Part shown: one piece after another, positions 45,050 to 55,170 of the stretch | How the letters are laid out: every line of letters starts with the position of its first letter | Numbering within the stretch: position 1 is the first letter of the stretch | Assembly: GCF_018129065.1 (NCBI RefSeq) | Contig: NZ_JAAEDM010000022.1 | Span: 1 to 56,833, forward strand | DNA: 56,833 nucleotides | Reading direction: 5' to 3' | DNA from: Neoroseomonas soli | GTDB lineage: Bacteria; Pseudomonadota; Alphaproteobacteria; Acetobacterales; Acetobacteraceae | The notes under the pieces: generated by a model | Databases searched by the model: none | The model's input: only the letters and a program-made list of their open reading frames with translations | What the model was told of the DNA's origin: nothing | Made by a program: the position numbers and the translations under genes

Positions 45050-46240
45050 ATGGGACTTCTCGTCGATGGCGTCTGGCAGGACCAGTGGTACGACACCGGC
45101 AAGACCGGTGGCCGCTTCGTGCGCAGCCAGAGCCGGTTTCGCAACTGGGTGACGCCTGACGGCACGCCGGGACCCACCGGCGAGGGCGGCTTCGCCGCCG
45201 AGCCCGGGCGCTACCACCTCTACATCTCGCGCGCCTGTCCCTGGGCTCACAGGACCATGATCTTCCGCGCGCTAAAGGGGCTCGGGAACGCCATCTCCTT
45301 CTCGGCCACGCACTGGCTGATGGCCGGGCAGGGCTGGACCTTCGATCCAGGCCCGGGGGTGATCCCCGATGGCGTCAACGGCGCGCGGACCATGCATGAG
45401 ATCTACCGTCGCGCCGACCCGCGCTACTCCGGCCGCGTGACGGTGCCGGTGCTGTGGGACAAGCAGCGGCGGACCATCGTCAGCAATGAATCGGCCGACA
45501 TCATCCGCATGTTCAACAGCGCGTTCGACAGTGTCGGCGCTGCGAAGGGCGACTACTACCCCGACGCGCTGCGTGCCGAGATCGAGGAGCTGAACACGCG
45601 CATCTACGACACGGTGAACAACGGCGTGTACAAGGCGGGCTTCGCCACCACGCAGTCCGCCTACGAGGAAGCCGTCCGTCCGTTGTTCGCGACGCTGGAC
45701 TGGCTGGAGGAGCGCCTGTCGCGCCGGCGCTTCCTGTGCGGCGACCGGCAGACCGAGGCCGACTGGCGCCTGTTCACGACCCTGGTGCGCTTCGATCCGG
45801 TCTATGTCGGCCACTTCAAGTGCAACATCCGGCGGCTGGCCGACTACCCGAACCTCTGGTCCTACACGCGTGAACTCTACCAGACGCCGGGGATCCGCGA
45901 GACGGTCGACTTCGACCACATCAAGGGGCACTACTACCAGAGCCACGCCACCATCAATCCGACGGGGGTGGTGCCGCTCGGTCCCGTCATCGACTTTGAG
46001 GCGCCGCCGGATCGGCACGCGGCACGGCATCTTGGTGGCGGGCGTTCGGCCCGCGTGACCTCCACCGACGATCATCCGGTGCCTGCGCGAATACAGGATG
46101 GGCCCGATGTCGGAGCGCAACGGGCGGGCGCTGTCGATGGCATCGGCCCGCATGCCCGGACCGATGCAGGCTCGCATTCGCGGTCGGAGGCCGGGGCCAC
46201 CGACCGCATGGCGATCCGGCCGGGCCGGACGCAGGCCTGA
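45050..46240 (+). CDS. glutathionyl-hydroquinone reductase (YqjG/EcmB type)
   Basis: 396 residues. Xi-class glutathione transferase features: the start [20 protein letters not shown], active-site SRACPWAHR with Cys63, and [20 protein letters not shown] in the helical domain, then [20 protein letters not shown]. It removes glutathione from glutathionyl-hydroquinones. The conserved region ends near residue 322 ([10 protein letters not shown]). The last ~74 residues are low-complexity, Arg/Asp/Ala/His-rich and not part of the family, so the original stop may have been lost by frameshift. Confidence 0.88.
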   Translation: MGLLVDGVWQDQWYDTGKTGGRFVRSQSRFRNWVTPDGTPGPTGEGGFAAEPGRYHLYISRACPWAHRTMIFRALKGLGNAISFSATHWLMAGQGWTFDPGPGVIPDGVNGARTMHEIYRRADPRYSGRVTVPVLWDKQRRTIVSNESADIIRMFNSAFDSVGAAKGDYYPDALRAEIEELNTRIYDTVNNGVYKAGFATTQSAYEEAVRPLFATLDWLEERLSRRRFLCGDRQTEADWRLFTTLVRFDPVYVGHFKCNIRRLADYPNLWSYTRELYQTPGIRETVDFDHIKGHYYQSHATINPTGVVPLGPVIDFEAPPDRHAARHLGGGRSARVTSTDDHPVPARIQDGPDVGAQRAGAVDGIGPHARTDAGSHSRSEAGATDRMAIRPGRTQA

Positions 46241-46309
46241 ACCCTCGACGCCCCGAACCGGCGGGCGCGTCGCGTCGCGGGGGCGGTCCGCGCCGATCCG
46301 CCGCCGGGC

Positions 46310-46888
46310 CTACGCGCCCGCCTGCCGGGGCAGGACGGTCAGGACCCTGCCGATGAAGGCGTGGAACTCGGCCATGTAGTTGCGCAGGAATTCCTTCGTC
46401 GATGCCACGGTGACCTCGCCGTCATCCGTGATGAGGCCCGGCGTGAAGTGGATGTACGCCTCGGGCGCGTTCATCTGCGGCGAGTTGCAGAAGCTGAGCA
46501 CGCTCCGGAGGCTCTGCTGCGCGACCGCGGTGCCGATCGAGCCCGGCGACGTGCCGATTACCGCCGACGGCTTGCGCGTGAAGGCGTTCGTGCCGTAGGG
46601 GCGGCTCGCCCAGTCGATCGCGTTCTTCAGCCCGCCCGGGATGGATCGGTTGTATTCCGGAGTGACGAAGAGGATGGCGTCGGATGCGGCGATCGCGCCT
46701 TTGAACGCCTGCGCGACGGGCGGGTAGTTGCTGTCGTAGTCGTAGCTGTACAGCGGCAGGTCCTTGAACGATATCTCGTGGAATTCGAGCCCTTCCGGGG
46801 CGAGGCGGATCAACGCCCTGGCCAGCTTGCGGTTGATCGAGCCAGCGGCGAGGCTCCCGATCAGGTAGCCGACCTTGTACCGTGTCAT
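46310..46888 (-). CDS. NADPH-dependent FMN reductase (ChrR/YieF-like quinone reductase)
   Basis: 192 residues from ATG 46888 with AAAGGAGG upstream. Motifs: YKVGYLIGSLAAGSINRKLA (phosphate loop), LPLYSYDYDSNYPPVAQAFK, and LFVTPEYNRSIPGGLKNAID, the family signature, then KPSAVIGTSPGSIGTAVAQQ. It reduces FMN, quinones or chromate using NADPH. It converges on the hydroquinone reductase gene. The 313 bases between its start and the sulfurtransferase (46889-47201) hold no supported gene. Confidence 0.92.
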   Translation of the reverse strand: MTRYKVGYLIGSLAAGSINRKLARALIRLAPEGLEFHEISFKDLPLYSYDYDSNYPPVAQAFKGAIAASDAILFVTPEYNRSIPGGLKNAIDWASRPYGTNAFTRKPSAVIGTSPGSIGTAVAQQSLRSVLSFCNSPQMNAPEAYIHFTPGLITDDGEVTVASTKEFLRNYMAEFHAFIGRVLTVLPRQAGA

Positions 46889-47201
46889 GGCGCCTCCTTT
46901 CGTGCTGGAACGCGGATTTCCCGAGATCGGTGAATGCCTCGGATCCCGGAGCGATGATGCCACCCGGAGATGCAAGGCCGTCGCCAAGTGGTGAGCCCGG
47001 CACGGAAGGAATCTATCCCCGGCCCGCTGCCTCCGCACGCATAAAGAGACGGACCGTGGCGATCGGGCGGCAGCGCGAGCGGCGTGGACGTGCGTGCCAT
47101 GCGTCCGCGACGGCAGGCCTGCTTGCGACGCCCCGCGCCGCGGGTGCACGCTGGCCCTGGAAGGCCATGCGGCCCATCAAGTCGATCGCGGAGAGATCTC
47201 G

Positions 47202-48086
47202 ATGCCGGCGACACAGCATTACGCGTATCCCGATGCCATCGTCACGACCGAATGGCTCGCCGGAAATCTCTCGGACGCATCGCTGCGTGTCTTCGATTGC
47301 ACGACGTACCTGCGCTACGAGACGGGAACGGGCCGGCCGTATCGCATCGAGAGCGGCCGCGCCGACTATGACAAGGGGCACATTCCCGGCTCGGCCTTCC
47401 TCGACCTGCAGGGAGAACTCTCGGACAGTTCGAGCAGGTTCAATTTCACGATGCCCGATGCGCAGGATCTCGCCGCGCGCTTCGCGGCCAAGGGCATCGG
47501 TGACGGCACGCGCGTCGTCCTCTACTCCCGCAGCAGCCTGCAATGGGCGACGCGGATCTGGTGGATGCTGCGGGCGATCGGCTTCGATGACGCCGCGGTC
47601 CTGGACGGCGGCTTCGACAAATGGAGCGCGGAAGGCCGCCCCGTCGAGACCGCGGAGACGCGCTATCCGGCGGCGAGGCTCGCGGCCAGGCCGCGCCCCG
47701 GATTGTTCGTCGGCAAGGAGGAGATCAGGGCCGCGATCGGCGACGCGAAGGTCTGCACGATCAACGCGCTCGCATCGGACCTGCACAAGGGGGAGAATCC
47801 TCGATACGGCCGGCCGGGCCGCGTCCCGGGCAGTGTCAACGTGCCGGCGCTGGCCCTGGTGGACGCTGCATCCCTCACCTTCAACGCGGCAGATGCGGTG
47901 GCCGCGACCTTCGGTGCCGTCGGTGCGGACAAGTCGAAGCGTATCCTGGTTTATTGCGGCGGCGGCATCGCGGCCACGCTCGACGCCTTCCTCCTGCATC
48001 AGCTCGGCTACGAGGACATCGCCGTCTACGACAATTCGATGAACGAATGGGCGAGGGACGAATCACTGCCGATCGAACTGGGGTGA
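47202..48086 (+). CDS. two-domain rhodanese-type sulfurtransferase
   Basis: 294 residues from ATG 47202 with GGAGAGA upstream. Two rhodanese domains are visible. The first has GHIPGSAFLDLQGELS and a Ser in place of the active Cys (LYSRSSLQWATRIWW). The second carries the catalytic Cys252 in ILVYCGGGIAATLDAF with VPGSVNVPALALVD before it. The active loop CGGGIAA is closer to thiosulfate sulfurtransferases than to the CGSGVTA type of mercaptopyruvate enzymes. It moves sulphane sulphur to cyanide or thiols. Confidence 0.88.
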   Translation: MPATQHYAYPDAIVTTEWLAGNLSDASLRVFDCTTYLRYETGTGRPYRIESGRADYDKGHIPGSAFLDLQGELSDSSSRFNFTMPDAQDLAARFAAKGIGDGTRVVLYSRSSLQWATRIWWMLRAIGFDDAAVLDGGFDKWSAEGRPVETAETRYPAARLAARPRPGLFVGKEEIRAAIGDAKVCTINALASDLHKGENPRYGRPGRVPGSVNVPALALVDAASLTFNAADAVAATFGAVGADKSKRILVYCGGGIAATLDAFLLHQLGYEDIAVYDNSMNEWARDESLPIELG

Positions 48087-48114
48087 CATTCGGCGCCCGT
48101 CGTGTTGCCGGGCC

Positions 48115-48222
48115 TTAGGGCAGATCCCGATCAGGTGGACTCACCTGATCGGGTGAAGATGCTCGCAAGAACAAAGGCCTGGAGCGGTGTTCGTGAGCCG
48201 AGGCGAACGGAAACCGCTCTAG
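48115..48222 (+). repeat. 108-bp interspersed repeat, copy B
   Basis: It has the same length and orientation as copy A (193-300), with three differences by eye. The internal hairpin GATCAGGTG-GACT-CACCTGATC is perfect here. The right end GCTCTAG provides the TAG stop of the minus-strand gene ending at 48219. The left end has drifted to TTAGGGC. Confidence 0.88.
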
Positions 48223-48584
48223 CCGACGCCGACCACCCGGTAGGTGTATTCACGCCCGTCCGGCTCGGTGACCGTCACGTACTCGCCCGGCCGCACCGGG
48301 TCCGGGCCGCAGTCGAAGCGGGTCTCGGGCGCGTCCGGGCCTTCCGCCGAGGCGCCGTAGAAGCGGATCGACCAGCCATGATCGGGGTCGTACTGGACGT
48401 CACCCTGCACCGGCGCGGCCTCGGGCACGATCCGGCGCGCCCGCCACGGATTGGAGTCCGCGAGCCACGCTGCCGCATCCGGCCGCCCGCCGGGGTCGAG
48501 CGAGAGTTCGATCTCGTAGCGATGCCCGGGGCTGCCGTCGGCGAAGCCGGGGCCGGCGGCCAGTGCAAGGATCACCGTCGCCAT
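48219..48584 (-). CDS. secreted hypothetical protein, 121 aa
   Basis: Starts at ATG 48584 with GAGGAGG about 5 bases before it. A short signal peptide (MATVILALAAGPGFADG) is followed by a small, acidic, strand-rich domain: HRYEIELSLDPGGRPDAAAW, then GDVQYDPDHGWSIRFYGASA and PGEYVTVTEPDGREYTYRVV. One Cys occurs in the mature part. I do not recognise a family. It lies 10 bases downstream of kup and is likely cotranscribed. Its stop codon lies inside repeat copy B, so its C-terminus may have been reset by the insertion. Confidence 0.65.
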   Translation of the reverse strand: MATVILALAAGPGFADGSPGHRYEIELSLDPGGRPDAAAWLADSNPWRARRIVPEAAPVQGDVQYDPDHGWSIRFYGASAEGPDAPETRFDCGPDPVRPGEYVTVTEPDGREYTYRVVGVG

Positions 48585-48594
48585 GCATGCCTCC

Positions 48595-50484
48595 TCAGAT
48601 CGCCACCCGCACGCCGAGCTCGACCACGCGGTCGGGGGGGATGCGGAAGAACTCGGTGGCCGGCACCGCGTTGCGGCTCATGATGCCGAAGAGCCACTGC
48701 CGCCACTTCGACATCTTCGGCACCGCGGCCGCCACCACCGTCTCGCGGCCCAGGAAGTAGGAGGTCTGCATCGCCTCGTAGGCGATGCCGAGCGGCTTCA
48801 GCGCCTCGAGCTCCTTCGGGATGTTGGGGCTTTCCTGGAAGCCGTAGCGCAGTGCTACGCGGTGGATGTCGGGGGCGAGCTGCTCCACCTCCCGCCGGCG
48901 ATCGGCCGGGACATAGGGGATCGGTTCGTTGGTCACGGTCACGAACAGCACGCGCTCGTGCAGCACCTTGTTGTGCTTGAGGTTGTGCAGCAGCGCGCCG
49001 GGCAGGTAGTCCGCCTGGCTGGTCATGAACACCGCCATGCCCGGCACGCGGATGGTGCGGGACTGCGGCAGCCGCGCGATGAAGGAGCGCAGCGGCAGCC
49101 CGTCCTGCCGGAAGCGGGCGAACAGCAGTTCCCGCCCGCGGTTCCAGGTCGTCATCATGGCGAAGAGCGCCGCGCCCAGCACGAGCGGCACGTAGCCGCC
49201 CTGCGGGATCTTCAGCACGTTCGAGGCGAAGAACAGCAGGTCGAGCACCAGCAGCGGCCCGAACACCCCGATCACCAGCGGCCAGGCCCAGCCGAACTGC
49301 CGGCGGAAGACGATCAGCGCCAGGCAGGATGTGCAGACGAAGGTGCCCGTCACCGCGATGCCGTAGGCGGCGGCCAGGTTGTCCGAGGTGTGGAATGCCA
49401 TCACCAGGATCAGCACGCCGATCAGCAGCAGCATGTTGACCTGGGGCATGTAGATCTGCCCCTCCTCCGTCTCGCTGGTGTGGCGCACCTCGAGGCGGGG
49501 GATGAAGCCGAGCTGCACGCACTGCCGCGCGATGGTGTAGGCACCCGAGATCATCGCCTGGCTCGCGATGATGGTAGCGGCGGTGGCGAGGATGACGAGC
49601 GGCAGGCGGAACCACTCGGGTGCCAGCAGGTAGAAGGGGTTCTCCAGCGCCGCGCGGTTGCGCAGCAGCAGTGCGCCCTGGCCGAGGTAGTTCAGCGCCA
49701 GCGCCGGCAGCACCAGCCATAGCCATGCCCAGCGGATGGGGCGCCGCCCGAAATGACCCATGTCGGCGTAGAGCGCTTCCGCCCCAGTCACCGCCAGCAC
49801 CACGGACCCGAAGGCGACGAAGGCCAGCAGGCGGTAGGTGAGGCAGAACTGCACCGCGTAGTGCGGCGACAGCGCCAGCAGCACGGCGGGGTTGTGCAGG
49901 ATCTCGATCACGCCCAGCACGCCGAGCACCAGGAACCAGACGGCGCAGATCGGCCCGAACATCGCCCCCATGCTGCCCGTGCCGCGGAACTGCGCGAGGA
50001 AGAGGGCGAGCAGCATGGCCACCGCGATCGGGATGACCGCGTGGTCGAAGGCGTCGGAGACGACCTTGAGGCCTTCCACCGCCGAGAGCACCGAGATGGC
50101 CGGCGTGATGATGCCGTCGCCGAAGAACAGGCAGGCGCCGATGATGCCCACCACTGCGACGGCCCAGCGCGCTCGTGGGGATTCGACGTTGCGCTGCGCC
50201 AGCGCCATCAGCGCCAGGATGCCGCCTTCCCCGCGGTTGTCGGCGCGCAGGATGAAGACGACGTACTTGACCGTGACCGTCAGGATCAGCGCCCAGATGA
50301 TGAGGCTGATGATGCCGAGGATTTCCCAGTCCTCGAGCCCGTCGTCGCTGAAGTGCAGCAGCGCGGCGCGCAGCGCGTAGAGCGGCGAGGTGCCGATGTC
50401 GCCGTAGACGACACCGAGAACGCCGAGCACGAGGGCTGGCGTCAGCGGCTGGATTCGGTCGGAGCCGGGGGTGGGAGCGGTCAC
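48595..50484 (-). CDS. kup: Kup-type low-affinity potassium transporter
   Basis: 629 residues with about 12 membrane helices, then a ~180-residue cytosolic tail. Signature [20 protein letters not shown] at the start, [18 protein letters not shown] in the first loop and [20 protein letters not shown]. The tail ends with [20 protein letters not shown] and [20 protein letters not shown], as in the family. It imports K+ with protons. No regulatory site was recognised upstream (50485-50620). Confidence 0.95.
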   Translation of the reverse strand: MTAPTPGSDRIQPLTPALVLGVLGVVYGDIGTSPLYALRAALLHFSDDGLEDWEILGIISLIIWALILTVTVKYVVFILRADNRGEGGILALMALAQRNVESPRARWAVAVVGIIGACLFFGDGIITPAISVLSAVEGLKVVSDAFDHAVIPIAVAMLLALFLAQFRGTGSMGAMFGPICAVWFLVLGVLGVIEILHNPAVLLALSPHYAVQFCLTYRLLAFVAFGSVVLAVTGAEALYADMGHFGRRPIRWAWLWLVLPALALNYLGQGALLLRNRAALENPFYLLAPEWFRLPLVILATAATIIASQAMISGAYTIARQCVQLGFIPRLEVRHTSETEEGQIYMPQVNMLLLIGVLILVMAFHTSDNLAAAYGIAVTGTFVCTSCLALIVFRRQFGWAWPLVIGVFGPLLVLDLLFFASNVLKIPQGGYVPLVLGAALFAMMTTWNRGRELLFARFRQDGLPLRSFIARLPQSRTIRVPGMAVFMTSQADYLPGALLHNLKHNKVLHERVLFVTVTNEPIPYVPADRRREVEQLAPDIHRVALRYGFQESPNIPKELEALKPLGIAYEAMQTSYFLGRETVVAAAVPKMSKWRQWLFGIMSRNAVPATEFFRIPPDRVVELGVRVAI

Positions 50485-50620
50485 GGAGCCTCGCTGCGGG
50501 GCGGCAAGGCCGGAAGCCTTAAGCCGGTCGGGCCGGGCGGCGCAATCCTGCCGCCGCGGCAGAGCCGGGACGGGGTGCGGGGGGCAGCGATGGAACAGTC
50601 CGCCATCGCCGCCCCCGCGG

Positions 50621-51415
50621 TCAGTGACCGCGCAGGATCTGGCTGAGGAAGAGCTTCAGCCGGTCCGTCTTGGGGTCGTTGAAGACCTGGGTGGGGGTGC
50701 CGACCTCGACCACCTCGCCGCGGTCCATGAACACCACCCGGTCGGCCACCGTGCGGGCGAAGCCCATCTCGTGCGTCACCACGATCATGGTCATGCCGGT
50801 GCCGGCGAGCATGACCATGGTGTCGAGCACCTCCTTGATCATCTCGGGATCGAGCGCGCTGGTCGGCTCGTCGAACAGCATGATCTTGGGCTTCATGCAC
50901 AGCGCGCGGGCGATGGCGACGCGCTGCTGCTGGCCGCCGGAAAGCTGGCCGGGATACTTCTTCGCCTGCTCCGGGATCTTCACCCGGGTCAGGTATTCCA
51001 TCGCCAGTTCCTCGGCATCCTTCTTCGGCATCTTGCGCACCCAGATCGGCGCAAGCGTGCAGTTCTCCAGCACCGACAGGTGCGGAAACAGGTTGAAGGA
51101 CTGGAACACCATCCCGACCTCGCGCCGGATGGCGCCGAGGGCGCGGACGTCGTCCGACAGTTCGATCCCGTCCACCAGGATGTGGCCTTCCTGGTGCGTC
51201 TCCAGCCGGTTGATGCAGCGGATCATGGTGGACTTGCCGGAGCCCGAGGGCCCGCAGACCACCACGCGCTCGCCGGCGGCGACCTGCAGGTCCACGTCGC
51301 GCAGCACATGCAGCGCGCCGAACCATTTGTTGACCTTGTCGAGCACGATCGCCGGCGGGGCGTCGGTGCGGACGGCGGAGGCGATGAAACCTGGCGTCTC
51401 GATGGCAGCGCTCAT
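50621..51415 (-). CDS. aapP: amino-acid ABC transporter ATP-binding protein AapP
   Basis: 264 residues. Walker [11 protein letters not shown]-loop in [20 protein letters not shown], signature [15 protein letters not shown], Walker [21 protein letters not shown] and the H-loop VVTHEMGFA. This is the polar/general L-amino-acid type. It is the last gene of aapJQMP, 34 bases after aapM. Confidence 0.93.
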   Translation of the reverse strand: MSAAIETPGFIASAVRTDAPPAIVLDKVNKWFGALHVLRDVDLQVAAGERVVVCGPSGSGKSTMIRCINRLETHQEGHILVDGIELSDDVRALGAIRREVGMVFQSFNLFPHLSVLENCTLAPIWVRKMPKKDAEELAMEYLTRVKIPEQAKKYPGQLSGGQQQRVAIARALCMKPKIMLFDEPTSALDPEMIKEVLDTMVMLAGTGMTMIVVTHEMGFARTVADRVVFMDRGEVVEVGTPTQVFNDPKTDRLKLFLSQILRGH

Positions 51416-51449
51416 TTCGTATCGTGTCCCAGACCCGTTGTTGCGAGCA

Positions 51450-52583
51450 TCAGCGGCGACGGTGGCGGTTGAGTTCCGCCTCCAGGCCCTGGCTGTATTT
51501 CGACATGGCGAAGCAGAACACCAGGTAGATCAGGCCCACGAAGACGTAGACCTCGACGCCGAAGCCCTGCCAGGAGGGTTCGACGATCGCCGTCTTGCCG
51601 GCCGTCAGCAGGTCGAAGATGCCGATGATCAGCACCAGCGAGGTGTCCTTGAAGAAGCCGATGAAGGTGTTGACCAGGGGCGGGATGACCAGCCGCAGCG
51701 CCTGCGGCAGGATGATGAAGCCGGTCTTCTGCCAGTAGGACAGGCCCATGGCGTCGGCGGCCTCGTACTGGCCCTTGGGCAGCGCCTGCAGGCCCGCACG
51801 CACCACTTCCGCGAGGTAGGCGCCCGCGAAGAGGATGATGGCGATCTGCGCGCGCAGCAGCTTGTCGATGTTCATCCCTTCCGGAAGGAAGAGCGGGAAC
51901 ATCACGCTCGCCATGAACAGCAGCGAGATGAGCGGCACGCCGCGGATCAGCTCCACGTAGAGCACGCAGAGCACCTTGATCGCCGGCAGGCTCGACCGCC
52001 GCCCCAGCGCCACCAGGACCGACAGCGGGAAGGCGAAGGCAAGGCCGAAGGTGGCGAGGATCAGCGTGATCGGCAGGCCGCCCCAGCGTTCCTGCGGGAC
52101 ATAGGGCAGGCCGAAGATGCCGCCCCACATCAGCACGCCGATCGCGGTCAGCGTCACCGTCCAGATCGGGATGAGGCGCCAGTTCCAGAAGCGCCGCAGC
52201 GAGGAGACGATGTAGAGCGCGACGAACAGGATGCAGACCAGCGCCGGGCGCCAGTGCTGCTCGTAGGGGTAGGTGCCGAAGAGCATGAAGCGGTGCTTCT
52301 CGGTCACCACGGCCCAGCAGGCGCCGCTGCCGTGCAGTTCGCGGCAGGCCTGGGTCTGCGCCACGCCATTGGTCACCGGCACCGACCAGATGGCATTGAC
52401 GAAGGCCCAGTCGACGAACCCCATCACGGCGCGGACGAGCACGTAGCCGATCACCAGCGTGACGGCGGTGGACAGCCAGCCGGAGAACAGGTTGGCCCGC
52501 AGCCAGGCGATCGGCCCGACGGCGGTGATCGGCGCGCTGCGTGGCTCGCTGCCGATCGGGGTGTTGACGGTGATGTCGCTCAT
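51450..52583 (-). CDS. aapM: amino-acid ABC transporter permease AapM
   Basis: 377 residues from ATG 52583. Several membrane helices are followed by the EAA-type coupling loop [42 protein letters not shown] is typical of the His/Glu/Gln permease group. A long periplasmic insertion (residues ~75-115, with two cysteines in [16 protein letters not shown]) is typical of AapM over shorter permeases. It starts 10 bases after the aapQ stop. Confidence 0.92.
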   Translation of the reverse strand: MSDITVNTPIGSEPRSAPITAVGPIAWLRANLFSGWLSTAVTLVIGYVLVRAVMGFVDWAFVNAIWSVPVTNGVAQTQACRELHGSGACWAVVTEKHRFMLFGTYPYEQHWRPALVCILFVALYIVSSLRRFWNWRLIPIWTVTLTAIGVLMWGGIFGLPYVPQERWGGLPITLILATFGLAFAFPLSVLVALGRRSSLPAIKVLCVLYVELIRGVPLISLLFMASVMFPLFLPEGMNIDKLLRAQIAIILFAGAYLAEVVRAGLQALPKGQYEAADAMGLSYWQKTGFIILPQALRLVIPPLVNTFIGFFKDTSLVLIIGIFDLLTAGKTAIVEPSWQGFGVEVYVFVGLIYLVFCFAMSKYSQGLEAELNRHRRR

Positions 52584-52593
52584 GGCCGTGCCC

Positions 52594-53796
52594 TCACCGT
52601 TCCACAAGCGCGATGCGCGCGTTGTACCAGTTCATGAAGAGGCTGATGGACAGGCTGATGGTCAGGTACACCAGCATGATGATGGCGATGCCTTCGATCG
52701 CCTGGCCCGTCTGGTTCAGCGTCGTGTTCGCGATGCTGACGATGTCCTGGTAGCCGATGGCGACGGCGAGGGAGGAGTTCTTCGTCAGGTTCAGGTAGTT
52801 CGACGTCATCGGCGGGATGATGACCCGCAGCGCCTGCGGCATGACGATCAGCCGCAGCACGGAACCGGACCGCAGGCCGAGCGCCTGCGCCGCTTCCCAC
52901 TGCCCCAGGCTCACCGAGAGGATGCCGGCGCGGACCACCTCGGCGATGAAGGCGGCGGTGTAGGTGACAAGGCCGACCAGCAGGGCGAAGAATTCCGGGC
53001 TGACCGTCAGGCCGCCGCGGAAGTTGAAGCCGCGCAGCGCGGGCCAGTCGATCTCCCACGGCGCGCCCATGACCTGCCAGGTCAGGATGGGCAGGCCGAG
53101 CACCAGCGCGACCGCGGCCGGCCAGACCTTGCGCGGCTGGCCGTCGATCATCCGCTTCGCGCGCGCGGCGCGGGCGTAGAGCCAGGTCAGCACGATGCCG
53201 GCGACGAAGGCGAGGGCGGCCGCGGTGTGCGCGTTCTCCCACACCAGCGCCGGCACCTTGAAGCCGCGGTTGGACAGGAATACGCCGTCCACCGGCTGCA
53301 TGGCCTGCCGCGGTCCCGGCAGGCTCTGCATGATCGTGTACCAGAACAGCAGCTGCAGCAGCAGCGGCAGGTCGCGGATCACCTCGACGTAGAAGCCGGC
53401 GATCTTCGCCACCAGGAAGTTCCGGGACAGCCGGGCGATGCCGATGGCGGTGCCGATGATGGTCGCCAGCACGATGCCGATGACCGCCACCTTCAGCGTG
53501 TTCAGCACGCCGACGGTCAGCGCGCGCAGGTAGGTGTCGGTGGGCTCGTAGGAGATCAGGCTCTCGGCGATCGGCAGGCCCGCTTCGCGGTGCAGGAAGC
53601 CGAAGCCGGTGGCGATGCGCCGCACCTCGAGGTTGTGGGCGGTGTTCGACCACAGCCACCAGACGATCGTGCCGACGATGCCGACGACGATGATCTGCCA
53701 GAAGATGCCGCGGATGCGTTCATCGGCCCAGGAAAGGCGCAGCGGCCGTTTCGGCGGTTTGCGCCGGAACCGGGGGTCGGCGGTCGCATCTGACAT
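52594..53796 (-). CDS. aapQ: amino-acid ABC transporter permease AapQ
   Basis: 400 residues. IRDLPLLLQLLFWYTIMQSL begins the core and EVVRAGILSVSLGQWEAAQA is the coupling loop, followed by LPQALRVIIPPMTSNYLNLTKNSS-like helices. It has the large periplasmic insertion of AapQ proteins. It pairs with AapM to form the channel. A strong hairpin separates it from aapJ upstream. Confidence 0.92.
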   Translation of the reverse strand: MSDATADPRFRRKPPKRPLRLSWADERIRGIFWQIIVVGIVGTIVWWLWSNTAHNLEVRRIATGFGFLHREAGLPIAESLISYEPTDTYLRALTVGVLNTLKVAVIGIVLATIIGTAIGIARLSRNFLVAKIAGFYVEVIRDLPLLLQLLFWYTIMQSLPGPRQAMQPVDGVFLSNRGFKVPALVWENAHTAAALAFVAGIVLTWLYARAARAKRMIDGQPRKVWPAAVALVLGLPILTWQVMGAPWEIDWPALRGFNFRGGLTVSPEFFALLVGLVTYTAAFIAEVVRAGILSVSLGQWEAAQALGLRSGSVLRLIVMPQALRVIIPPMTSNYLNLTKNSSLAVAIGYQDIVSIANTTLNQTGQAIEGIAIIMLVYLTISLSISLFMNWYNARIALVER

Positions 53797-53849
53797 TGTT
53801 CTCGGGCCTCACCTGTGTCGTTGCCCGCCAAAGGGGCGGGGGAAGTGCC

Positions 53850-53880
53850 GCGGGGCGGGGAACGTCGTCCCCCGCCCCGC
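53850..53880 (-). terminator. intercistronic hairpin between aapJ and aapQ
   Basis: Perfect 11-bp GC stem (GCGGGGCGGGG / CCCCGCCCCGC) around nine bases in the 95-base aapJ-aapQ gap. Without a T-run, it more likely protects the aapJ message or lowers read-through than fully stops it. This fits the greater need for binding protein than for permease. Confidence 0.6.
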
Positions 53881-53891
53881 GTGTCGGTCGC

Positions 53892-54947
53892 TCAGCGGAA
53901 GGGCGGCGCGTACTGGAGGCCGCCCGGCGTCGTCCACAGCGCGTTCGGGCCGCGCTGGATGCCGATCGGCGTCAGGTTGCGGGCGAAGACCTCGCCGTAG
54001 TTGCCGACGGAGCGGATGACGTTGACCATCCAGGCATTGTCCACGCCCAGCATGCGGCCGAGGTCGCCATTGCGGCCGAGCATGCGCTGCACCTCGGGGC
54101 GCGCGTCGCTCGCCGCCATCTCCTGCACGTTGGCCGTGGTGATGCCGAGCTCCTCGGCGCCCACCAGGCCGAAATGGACCCAGCGCACGAGGTCGGCGAA
54201 GCGCTGGTCGCCGTGGCGCACCAGCGGGCCGAGCGGCTCCTTGCTGATCACTTCCGGCAGGATGACGTGGTCGTTCGGGTTGGCCTGCACGGCGCGCGTG
54301 GCCGCGAGGCCCGAGACGTCCGTGGTGTAGGCGTCGCAGCGGCCGGCAAGGTAGGCGTTGATGTTGTCCTCCAGCCGCTCGATCACCACGGGGGTGAAGC
54401 GGATGCGGTTGGCGCGCGCCCAGTCGGTCAGGTTCTGCTCGGTGGTGGTGCCCGGCTGCACGCAGATGGTGGCGCCATCGAGCTGCGCCGCGTTGTTCAC
54501 GCCGAGCGAACGCTTCACCATGAAGCCCTGGCCGTCGAAGAAGGTGATGGCGGCGAAGTCGAAGCCGAGCGAGGTGTCGCGCGACAGCGTCCAGGTCGTG
54601 TTGCGCGCCAGGATGTCCACCTCGCCCGACTGCAGGGCGGTGAAGCGCGCCTGCGCCGTCGCCGGCACGTAGCGGACCTTGTTGGCGTCCCCGAGCAACG
54701 CCGCGGCGACCGCGCGGCAGTAGTCCACGTCGAAGCCGCGCCAGACGCCCTGGCTGTCGGGCTGGGCGAAGCCGGCGAGGCCGGTGTTCACGCCGCAGAC
54801 CAGCGTGCCGCGCGCGCGGATGGCGTCGATCGTCGACGAGGCCGGCGCCGCGGGCTGCTGCTGCGCTGCGGCCGGCAGCGCGATCGCCGTCGCGAGCAGG
54901 GCCGCGCCGAGGCCGCGCAGGAAGGTCGGCCGAGATGGCATCTTCAC
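53892..54947 (-). CDS. aapJ: general L-amino-acid periplasmic binding protein AapJ
   Basis: 351 residues from GTG 54947 (GGAG 8 bases upstream); ATG 54941 is an alternative. A signal peptide (FLRGLGAALLATAIALPAAA) precedes the class II binding fold: GTLVCGVNTGLAGFAQPDSQ, GVWRGFDVDYCRAVAAALLG, VDILARNTTWTLSRDTSLGF and YGEVFARNLTPIGIQRGPNA. It delivers amino acids to AapQMP. First gene of the operon. Confidence 0.94.
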   Translation of the reverse strand: MKMPSRPTFLRGLGAALLATAIALPAAAQQQPAAPASSTIDAIRARGTLVCGVNTGLAGFAQPDSQGVWRGFDVDYCRAVAAALLGDANKVRYVPATAQARFTALQSGEVDILARNTTWTLSRDTSLGFDFAAITFFDGQGFMVKRSLGVNNAAQLDGATICVQPGTTTEQNLTDWARANRIRFTPVVIERLEDNINAYLAGRCDAYTTDVSGLAATRAVQANPNDHVILPEVISKEPLGPLVRHGDQRFADLVRWVHFGLVGAEELGITTANVQEMAASDARPEVQRMLGRNGDLGRMLGVDNAWMVNVIRSVGNYGEVFARNLTPIGIQRGPNALWTTPGGLQYAPPFR

Positions 54948-55170
54948 GAGTCTTCTCCCTTGTCGTTCCCGCCTGGTGGACGGCCGGCGGGCCCATGTCG
55001 TTCGAGGCGCGCATGCTGCTCCACGGCAGGGCGCGGATCAACGCGCATCGCGCGCCCTGCCCCGGCAGCCGCATGTTCCGGGCTGAGGGGCCTAGCAAAC
55101 ACCGGGCCGGGAAGGCAAACCTGCCCCTCCCGCCCGTGGGGGCGGGGCGGGTGACGGGGGATGCGACGCG

